This document shows positions 55,405 through 64,000 of a DNA stretch of 64,000 nucleotides, piece after piece (position 1 is the first letter of the stretch; each line of letters opens with the position of its first letter). Position numbers and translations under genes: made by a program. This DNA is from Morinoia aosen. Taxonomy: Eukaryota > Arthropoda > Malacostraca > Amphipoda > Talitridae. The notes under the pieces were generated by a model, which worked only from the letters and a program-made list of their open reading frames with translations, was not told the origin of the DNA and did not search any database. The stretch lies in assembly GCA_030386875.1 (NCBI GenBank), contig CM059559.1:68834392-68898391 (forward strand). Direction: 5' to 3'.

Positions 55405-58400
55405 ATGAAGAAATTTACAGGAGTCTTTTTCAAAGACTTAACGTGGCAGGTAGTACCAAATAAGTGGATTACCATTGAGGACTCCAAAACCTACGTTTTT
55501 TGGCCAACTTCTGGTGATGTGACCACGAGAGCCAAAAATGAAGATAGGGTTGGACCAAGTTGGGCCAAGTTTGAAGTGCATGAAATTGCAGCACATTCAG
55601 GCTAGTATCCTATAATAATAGCGTCAAATTGTTTGCATTCGCAGGGGACGTGTGGACATAGGGTCCCCCCTATGTCCACATCGTAGGTCCACATCCCTAT
55701 GAGGACCCTATGCACATCCTGTGCATAGGGTCCACCTTTTGCTAAGTTCATACTAGCTGGTCCTTCTCATTCCTGTCTTTACAATGGCATTACTGTTTCG
55801 GCTAAGGAGACTTAGCTCAGCTAAGGAGACTTCGATTTGGTTGAAAACTAAAAATGTATTTGCATATTAATAATTCATGTATGTAAAGGCCATAGCTCCC
55901 TCCCTCCACGCATGATGGGTGGCTACTATAAACACAGAAAACAAATTGGTTCTAAAATTTAGATAAGAAAAATTTGTCCAATCCCAAGTCACTCACAATT
56001 GCACATAATTTGGCATTTCTGGAATATGCTTTCAGCAGTTACGCATGACTTCTAATGCTGGTTCACCCCATCCATATATAGGTGGCGCGGGGGGCTTTGA
56101 ACTTGCCGAAGTGACTGCTATTTTGCTTGGACTTGAAACTATGAGCCAAGCATAAATATACCTGGGCTCCTCCATGGCAAGCCTTTTCTGCTGCGTCAAA
56201 GTTCTATTGCGTCTAAGTGTTTAACATTAAGGTTATGAATGCCACATTTAGCTTCCAGTCATGGACTAGGTGTATGCAAAATTTAAGGTTTGTTCTTCTG
56301 TTGTAGATGAATACTTGTGCGCTGAGAGAAAAATGATATTTGGCGACTCGACATCCGCAGCGTCTGATGTTGAACAAATAGGGATGAAGAGGAAACGACG
56401 CACCTCTCCGTGCGGCAGCCCATCTAGAGAAAGTTCCCATTTGTCTTTCCAGCTGAACCGTAGCCAAGGCCTTAATCCTTTACGACGCAGCCCTCGAATC
56501 ACGAACAAGGCACTGGTTCCCAAGATTGTTCGCAAAACCGTCCCCTTTCAACTGCCAGGTTTGTAGAAAAAAATTTAAGGAACATAATCTCTCATTTTTG
56601 ATGAATTTTGTCAGGAAAATTATAAAAAATGAGTTTAAAGAATGCAATGCATAATCAAATTGTTATCAGGTGACATAAAATAATCAAAAAGGTTTAGTCA
56701 GTAGGTATCATACGCTATTGATATAGGGAACATAATATCTCATTTTTGCTACTCAATGAGTTACTACTAGGAATCCTCACCTATTAAGGAGTTAAGTAAC
56801 AACTTCTAGCTTTCATCCACAATCTTTTCGTCATATTTTTGACTTTGTTCCGTTTTCATTGTTAGTTATTCCTCTTATTTCATAATTTAATGTTCGTGGG
56901 TGCAGGCTTTGATGGCAAATAGTATTCTCGTTTTGATAAATTCATATATAAGTTAACTCATTCATGTTCTTCTGTTAATACTTCGTTGTGATTAAAAAAA
57001 CCTTACATGGGTGTTGCACACAAAGGAAGTGTAATATACTGGTTGCATCTCATCATTCTTAGTTTTGGATCATTTTTCTTTTGTTTTTTATATACCAGAT
57101 CATCTCAATTTAAATTCAGTTATTCATGGCTCATGATGGCTTTTATGGAAAACAAAAAAATATGTCTCAGTGACATGTAGTAGGATGCGTTCATTGTAGA
57201 TTCGTGGGCAAATTCAGGTTCTGTCTTATATAAGACAAAGGAAAAAGGAAGACGAAGACAAATTTCGAGCTCATGCATTCCCCACTCCTCTCACAATTGC
57301 ACAAAAACTTGGCATTTCAGGCTGCATTCAGAATGAGGCCCAACATTTGTATTTGAGGCCCAAAGATTGTGTAAATCATTTTGAATCAAAAGACGACATC
57401 ATTTCGACAGTAAAGTAATTGTTTAGAAACCTACTGTTCATTTAATCCCTTTATATCAACTGGAAATTATTGATTGATTATAATCAGGAATCACCAGAAA
57501 TTGCAATGTCTACTTAACGTAAATAATTCCCTTCTGGGTGGTGGCAGCTTAGTTTCTCATTCAGGATTCATAATTGATAAAATATAATAAAGTCTCATCC
57601 TCTGTACGATGATTGAAACCATGGCAATGATGACGTATATATGGGAATGCGGTACGTAAATCACGACGAAAACAAGGAACTACGATAATTGATAGCAGCA
57701 GTGTGGGATTCCAACAAATATATATTCCGACGATAGGTAGGAACCACGACAACCACATTATAGGTAGCGAGGTACCCCGCTCAGGAGGCAAAAGTTAGTT
57801 AGGTTTGCCTATCATGTGGCATGGGAAGTCGCGACCCCACGAAAAAATCGCTGGTAGGCCTTCGGGACATCTATCTTTCGTGCCCACCCACTTACTTCCC
57901 CCCTCCTTCATGCCTTCTATGCTCAATTTTTCTCGTCTTGTCTTCCCCATCTTTCTTAACTTGCTCTCTTAATGCATAGGGAATGTGTGGACACTAATTG
58001 TGCACAAGATTCACGCTTTGATTAGCCTATACTATATGATCCCATCTCATTCATCCTGTTAAAGCACCCAAACGATAATGAGAGGCCTGAAAACTACTAC
58101 CCATAATAATAATAATGTTTCAGATCGTTCAAGCTGCTCGGAAGACGATTCACCAGCTCCAGTACATGAACCCATGTCTCTACTGGCTACTAAAGAATTC
58201 TACATGCATCCGTAAGTAATATTGGTGGACCAGGAGGAGTTCTTTCATGTTCTTCTGTATATTCGTAATTCGTAAAGTTTTTTGAAAAATATTATTTTTC
58301 TCTAAAGTGAATTAAAATCTGTCGAGTTGTTGAATATTTTGTTTGCTGAATGACGAAGCCTGTTTTACAAAGAAACTTTAATGCTCTTACGGATATTCAG

Positions 58401-61400
58401 TATCGTAAGGGCTCTCAGCTGTTATTATACGCCAAAAGCTGCTGCGTGGGAACGCGCTAGTTGTATCGAGTATAAGTTATTTCATAAGTATTCATGGAGT
58501 CTAGTGAGGTTATTTTCATTGTGAGCTTATCAAATGCGCCTCTGTGGATTCCAAACTCCTGAGCAGGCACTAGATGAGCAGCGACATTAGATTAGGTAGG
58601 TTTGCTTACTCATTGCTATGGAGACTACTACGAATACTTGAGCTAGTTGGAGACCTAAGATATGGAAGGCTCTGAGACATTAACTGCGTTGATCGTGGTC
58701 TGAGGGCCGAACTTAATATTTCAGGGCTATTTGCTTCTCATGTATCCTTTATCCACTTTTTCATCCACTTCTTTATTCCTTCCTCAAGGTTTTTTACATG
58801 AATAGTGCGTAGAAATTCTATAAAGTCTTGAAATTATTTGTCCTCAGCTCAATAGTGTTGATTATTTTTTATTTCTTTCATAATTGTCACAAATCACTGC
58901 AGTCTCGGATGCCAGATAACTGTTTTGATATAAATAATGAAGAATTACATACTTGTTAGGTTTCCCTAGAAGGTAAGAAGGTGAAGTGAATGTTATAGCA
59001 AATAAGTCACTTATTGAAGAAATGCATTCAGAATTTACTTAGCTTCACAATAGCAAAAATATTTATTATTTAAGGAAAGCTGATAATGACTTCAGCAAAT
59101 TCTGAAGAAAATTAGTGATGATAATTGAGTGTATTTTATGGTTGACATTTTTATGTCAACCATCAAATGCGTGCCTTCTTTGTTCCATTCTCTCTCATTG
59201 ACTTCCTCATACTCTTCAACTTGCTTCTCATGTGAAGATCCACCAAGGTGCCTGAGAGCCTTGATAACCTTGAAAAGCCTTGAATTTGCAAAAATGATAG
59301 AATTATCCTTGAATTTGGAAATTCTTCAATTTTTTTATTTTTCTATTGTTAACTGTTGATTTGGTATCAGCTATGCTTTTGTAATAAGCTTACATTTATA
59401 CAATGTAGTCTAATGTTAGAGGTTGTCTACTAGGTTGTAGAGAAGTGATATATGGTAAAATCTTTAAAAATAATAAAATTTGTTGATAAATTATTTTATT
59501 TTCGAGCAAATGTGCATTCTTTTGTACAGGTGGGTTGGTTAAGGGGCAGGGTGCTGGGTACGAACAGGATGATTGTAGGGGTGTCTAGTGTTACCACCTC
59601 AAATGACACGTATCTATGTGAATGAACTTACTGTAGGTTCTACAGCTATTCTTGTAGGTAGATACTTGAAGGATCCAGGCACACCGTGGAAACACCGTGA
59701 AGACTTCATCATAAACTTGGTAAAGGCTGCAGGGTCATACAGGACTGGGGGATGCAGACTTCGCTGTGTTCTATCGTGAATCTAGATTGATCTGGAGTGG
59801 AGTTGTTAAGAGAGCGGACCGTAACAGAGTAACGTTCAAAGTGCAGAGCGCTGTGTTCTGCCCAGTAGCGGACATAGCTACATAGAGCGCCCCCCCCCTC
59901 CCCCTCAGGGGGATACAACTATTGTATCTATGGGAATTAGCGCTCCCAGGGGAACCATGTGAGGGCCCGAGCTAAAGGTTTGGTAGGCTTCTTTTTTGAT
60001 GTAATAAAATAGGTTTTTGTTTTGTTACGGACCATCTTTTTTCGGTTCACTGCTGTCCTGTTTTTCTGCACCTAACTTTCTTTTTCAACTTTTTTCTTGT
60101 TTCATGAACTTCTTTCCTAGCTTACTGTTTCTGTGCACCTTGTGCATAGATTCCGCGTTGCCTCAACTCCATACTAAATGGTGCCTTCCTCTTTCCTCTC
60201 TTGGAACATCTTTGTCGTGGTTAAGGGAGGCTAAATCTTTCTTATATAATAATAACATAGAGAGGGGATTGGGGTTCAGGGGGTAACGTGACGACACACA
60301 AATAAGTTTGCTATGAACCTTGAATTTTGCCATAAAATAGCCTTTACAACCTTGAATTAGCCTTTCATTTTGACATCTGAATCTGTCAGACACCATGTCC
60401 ACGTTTTTGCTCCCTACTCGATTGAACTTTCTTTTCCTCTTTCCTTCTTTTCGAATATAAGAGGAAGAGATTCCTGGTCTCTTCGCCTGTCCCTTTTAAC
60501 TGCCTCCTAAGACTCGCATGGAATACGATGGAAGTATTCTTTCTCTCCCCTCCTATAGGGAAAAGAATAACAATATTTTAGTATATGTCGGTTTATAAAA
60601 TGTTTCATTCATGTATTGTAGAGTCTCATTGTTCATTAGTAATGTTTGCATCGCCAGTGGAGCTTCAAAAGAAGCTTGCAGTGGCCCAGCGATGCAATCA
60701 AAAAGCAATGAGGACATTATGCGTATGCTTCGTCAGCTAATGGAAATGGTGACTGAAAACCATCTTATGCTGACTGACCTAGTGAGCGCTAGAAAAAACG
60801 CAGAACAATTTCCAGATAATCGCCCTGCTCCAGCTGATACGCCCTCTGAATTAGACTAGTTGGTTGCGCAAGATGCCATAGTAAGTTTAAGCAAAATTTA
60901 ACATCCGTACTATAAAGAACAGGTACATTCATTCAGAAGGTAAATTAGGGTCCGGATAAAAAATAACGCAGTATTCAATAAGAAAAGTTCATGTGAACAA
61001 ATTCTCAACTTTATATTTTGATCAACTGGGTATAGTTCCTCCTCAGGGGGCACACGATAGGCCATTGGGTTAGCTTAGTTAGGTCTGTGTATCTTGTGTT
61101 ATGGGACGTGGCAAACCCAGGAGGAAATCGCTAGGAATCTCCAGCCTTAGTTAGGCCTTCGGGACTTCTATCTTTTGTGCCCACTTGTTTCCTTCCTCTT
61201 TTATGCCTTCTTCGCAAATTTAATGGGACTTTTCTTTCTCTTCTTTCTTAACTTGCTGTTTTCATGCGGAGGGTATGTGTGGATAGTGCTTGTGCAGGGA
61301 ACCACGTTTTGCTTAGTCCATGCTCGATGGTTTTTCATTCCTCTCTTTACAGCGGCATTATTGCCCCAGCTGGGGAGACTTCAGCCCATATATTCATTCA

Positions 61401-63511
61401 ACTGGGTTAGATCATATCATTTTCACAAGTTCGTTGACAGCTTGAAAGTTTTTATTGGGTGCAGCTTCCATGTAGACGTACTGATTCCGCTTAATAAACA
61501 AATTGTGCTTGGAACAAACATTTGTTTTTTTGACTTTCTTTTCCACTAGAAAAATGTGCTGTTGACCACCAAACAGCCAAGTCTCAACAAGTTCATGCTC
61601 AAGATTCTAATGACACGGAACCTTGCACTCAAATACAGCATGACCGGACTGGGAGTAAAGAGGCAACGGACCAAGTTAAAATTTGACAACTCACATGCAT
61701 GCCGTTTAATTGAAGGTTCGTTCTAGAGCTTGCCGCAGAATAACCTATTTTCATCACGAGCCTTAGAGAATGAATCAGGAATTTAAGGCATCAATTGTGC
61801 TCGAACTAGTTTCATAACTTCATCCTCTGTACAAATGAAGCTTCCTCGCTTCGCTATGGGAGATAAATTTTGTTATGTGAATAAATCTGAACAGATTGAG
61901 ATGGAATAGAAAATTATCACTATTCTCAATGATTACTCTGTATTCTTCTAATACACTGCAGGAGTGTTTATCTAATGCTTCGAGGACTGGTACCCCAAGT
62001 ATAACTCGGGAGCTCTCAAGGGATGACTTGTGTACCATCAGGGTTTGACTCAGGTGCCATCAAAGGTTAGCTTGTGTACGCCCGTGGGGACATGTGTAAG
62101 CCCATGGGTTCACCTGTTTACCACCGGAGTTGACTTGTGTACCCCTTGGAGTTCACTTGTGTACTCCCTTGCGATTGACTTGTATACCTCCCTTGGGATT
62201 GAATTGCACACTCCGAGGTTGACTTTTTGACCCGCAGAGGTTGACTTGTGTACCCGCGGGGATATGACTTGTATACCCGCGGGGGATGATTTTTGTACCC
62301 TCAAGGGATGACTTATGTACCTTCGGGGACGACTTGTGTACCCGCCGGGGTTGACTTGTGTACCTGCAGGGGTTGACTTGTGTACCCGCAGGGGTTGACT
62401 TGTGTACCCGCAGGGGTTGACTTGTGTAGCCCCGGGGTTTGAGTTGTGTACCCCCGGGGTTTGACTTGTGTACCAACGGGGTTTAACTTGTGTACCCCCA
62501 AGGTTGGGCTTGTGTACAACCAGGGTTTGACTTGTGTACCTCCCGGGGGTGAGCAATTTAAATTCTGTGGATGAATCATACACCGCCAGATGACTAGTGT
62601 AATCCCAGGAGAGGACTTTCATGTCTCGAAAGAGAGGTTCATACTACCCTTGTGGAAGACGCGTTCTACCTCTTTGGGAGATTCGTTCTACCACTGGGGA
62701 AAACTCGTGGCAAAGTCAAGACACGTGTTACCTCAAATTAGACTCGGGTGTCAAAAAGGAATAGAAGGTGAAGCGATTGACAAACATTTGTATGTGAATC
62801 ACTGTAAACACCTAATCTTCAACCCTGCTCCGTTAGTGGTTCTTCCTTGCTCATATCTTCTTCCGTCAATATATGTATTGGCCAATGCTTTCTTCCCCGA
62901 CAAGGGAGGAGTAGCTTTCTTGTTATCTTCTTGCATATGTTTTCGTATTCACTTCTGTATTTTTTCTGTATATGTTTCTGCAGAGCTCTGTATGTAGCCT
63001 CTCGGGGGACATTTGAGTATGACAAAAAGGTTAGGAAGTCTGGTCTATTAAGTGCTATGAGGATTTATGGCCCCAGGGCTAAGTTGTTTGGAATATTTAG
63101 GCTTTGATTGCGCTTCGAAACTACATTAAAATTTTTGCGTCTGCCTATCATATAATTCTTTCATTTATGCTGCCGTCACGTTTTGAAAGGCTCTGAGATC
63201 CAAAATTTAATTGTTTCGTTACATTAAGGTAATCTCAACATGAATTCCCACACGTATCAATAGTTCTCATTAGTTACAGAGCACTTGACGGTGTAGGCTT
63301 CTTTGGGAAAGGATGTTTCACATGCTGTGTTTCAAATTAAATGTTATACCTAATGTTACTTTCAACAGGAATCCTAGCAAGCATCCCCGAATTTGCCGGT
63401 CAACTCCGAAGCAACGTGAAAGGAGCCATCGGAAGAGGTCTGAAAGGCAAGTATCGAACTAGGTACAAATATGTAAAAATTTCGATGAACACTGTAGTAT
63501 CACGCTCTTGA
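55405..63511 (+). CDS. Six-exon gene resembling DUF4806 proteins (one in-frame stop)
   Basis: Proposed coding exons: 55405-55600, 56307-56558, 58124-58211, 60622-60880, 61550-61715, 63369-63511. The phases 1, 1, 2, 0, 1 are all consistent, giving 368 codons. Introns 2-5 are GT-AG; intron 1 begins GCTAGT, a GC-AG donor. Exon 1 (MKKFTGVFF, LTWQVVPNKWI, YVFWP) is the usual N-terminal module; exon 2 is basic and Ser-rich; exon 4 is a coiled coil (IMRMLRQLMEMVTENHLMLTDLV). Exons 5-6 hold ILMTRNLALKYSMTG, FDNSHACRLIEG and ILASIPEF, resembling the DUF4806 domain. An in-frame TAG at 60857-60859 sits where a Gln codon would fit. The last exon may instead end at 63446 with a GCAAGT donor. Function unknown; such genes are multicopy in arthropods. 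Host gene, domesticated gene or transposon accessory gene are all open. Confidence 0.65.
55641..55810 (+). mobile_element. SINE fragment H (5'-truncated, rearranged)
   Basis: GCAGGGGACGTGTGGACA and the later CATACTAGCTGGTCCTTCTC match the second half of copies B and E. In between, a CCTATG-TCCACA-TAGGG block is repeated and inverted. It lies in intron 1 of the DUF4806-like gene. Confidence 0.6.
57775..58116 (+). mobile_element. SINE copy C, abutting a splice acceptor
   Basis: The head is CCGCTCAGGAGG, then TTAGTTAGGTTTGCCTATC; the tail is CATAATAATAATAAT. Its tail ends seven bases before the exon 3 boundary (GTTTCAG at 58117-58123), so it replaces the pyrimidine tract. No target duplication found. 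Confidence 0.75.
59888..60254 (+). mobile_element. SINE copy D (subfamily 2)
   Basis: Flanked by the 8-bp duplication ACATAGAG (59880-59887, 60255-60262). The head is CCCCTCAGGGGGATACAACT and the tail TATATAATAATA. It is the sister of copy A at 29027-29389. It lies in intron 3 of the DUF4806-like gene. Confidence 0.8.
61032..61397 (+). mobile_element. SINE copy E (subfamily 1)
   Basis: Flanked by the 10-bp duplication TCAACTGGGT (61022-61031, 61398-61407). The head is CCTCAGGGGGCACACGATAGG and the tail, atypically, ends CAGCCCATATATTCAT. It lies in intron 4 of the DUF4806-like gene. Confidence 0.8.
62030..62560 (+). repeat. Intronic minisatellite, about 22 bp unit, about 24 copies
   Basis: The unit is close to GGTTGACTTGTGTACCCGCA plus GG. 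Copies near 62336-62430 are almost identical and the edges are diverged, as expected if the array grows from its centre. It lies in intron 5. Long antisense frames (up to 170 codons) across it arise from the repeat. Confidence 0.9.
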
Positions 63512-63532
63512 GTACGAGAATTAGGAGACACA

Positions 63533-63676
63533 GCTTGCGCGTGGGATCCATGTTTTGCTTGGAAGGGAAACTCTTGTTGATCCACGTCCATACTAGATGG
63601 TCCTTTCTCATTCCACTGGTTTGAACATCGAAACGGTGAAAACAGGAGGCTTATAACTACTTCATATAATAATAAT
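63533..63676 (+). mobile_element. SINE fragment F (5'-truncated)
   Basis: Keeps only the 3' half: TCCATACTAGATGGTCCTTT, GAACATCGAAACGGT and the tail TATAATAATAAT. It lies just after the last proposed exon. Confidence 0.65.
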
Positions 63677-63904
63677 CTATACCAACTTCGGTGCTCATGA
63701 TTGGTACTCCTCACTTATGAAGAGAGCGTGCTTTGGCTTTGTCAAAATTGATTTGTAAACAAATGAAATCTCTACTGGAAGCTCAACGTTAAGATATCAT
63801 TCAACACAAACTGTGTCGATTATTGTTGCACTATCGTTACATATATCTTGAATAATGGTATTTGGTAGTTAATATTGGTTAAGATTGGTGTTAAGGATTC
63901 TTTT

Positions 63905-64000
63905 CTCCCCTCAGGAGGTACAAGATAGGCAATAAGGTTTGGTTAGTTAGGTTTGCCTATCTTGTGTACAGGGGAGTAGCGACCCCATGGAGAAATTGGT
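63905..64000 (+). mobile_element. SINE copy G (cut by the window edge)
   Basis: Begins CTCCCCTCAGGAGGTACAAG and TTAGTTAGGTTTGCCTATCT, the head of subfamily 1. Confidence 0.75.

Noticed and set aside
62110..62622. Long minus-strand frames (up to 170 codons) of repetitive VHKSTPAGTQVNP-like protein
   Set aside because: They are translations of the 22-bp minisatellite, exist in three frames at once and lie within an intron.

Overview
The window is eukaryotic, AT-rich and almost entirely made of transposable elements. Multi-exon genes with GT-AG and GC-AG introns, Ty3/Gypsy elements primed by tRNA-Ile-like sites, a Jockey/I-type LINE, TTAA-flanked and hAT-like DNA elements and degenerate TTAGG arrays point to an arthropod, most probably an insect. 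I cannot name the order. I see no bacterial-type operon, rRNA, intact tRNA or CRISPR.

Layout. 1-1315: left-truncated LTR element on the minus strand (gag, primer site, 5' LTR). 3931-7873: two diverged copies of one TTAA-flanked non-autonomous DNA element. 8942-31400: a deep nest. An old, broken Gypsy element on the minus strand ('Gypsy A') is split three ways: integrase at 8942-10138, RT-C/RNase H/OTU-like/protease-like at 26548-28693, and RT-N at 31039-31400. It is interrupted by a large LTR element on the plus strand (10143-26543, 4-bp target duplication ATTG) that has no gag or pol of its own. That element is itself interrupted by a 9.6-kb Gypsy element on the minus strand ('Gypsy B', 14040-23659, duplication AACA) with gag, pol and a small spliced-looking third ORF. 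A 2.3-kb hAT-like element (28702-31030, 8-bp duplication) also sits in Gypsy A and itself carries a SINE and a composite LTR element. 35806-37415: a third TTAA element with a 184-bp tandem repeat and a large inverted repeat. 41123-47124: near full-length LINE with a 10-bp target duplication. 47755-49020: foldback element. 49260-50540: T-rich DNA and TTAGG-like arrays. 51977-53982: degenerate CACTA-like transposase. 54270-54989: a SINE with a solo LTR in its head. 55405-63511: a six-exon gene resembling DUF4806 proteins, its introns full of SINE copies and a minisatellite.

The most interesting items are: (1) the third ORF of Gypsy B, a 78-residue protein with an N-myristoylation signal and one membrane span, behind a good 3' splice site in the position where env would lie; (2) an OTU-like deubiquitinase domain lying between RNase H and integrase in Gypsy A, followed by a protease-like DTG block in an unusual place; (3) the 6.8-kb gag/pol-less LTR element; (4) a primer site that copies about 50 nt of a tRNA-Ile; (5) a possible transposase plus DUF4806 gene pair.

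Reading frames, splice phases, target duplications and LTR pairs were worked out by eye. Family names rest on motif recognition and not on searches.
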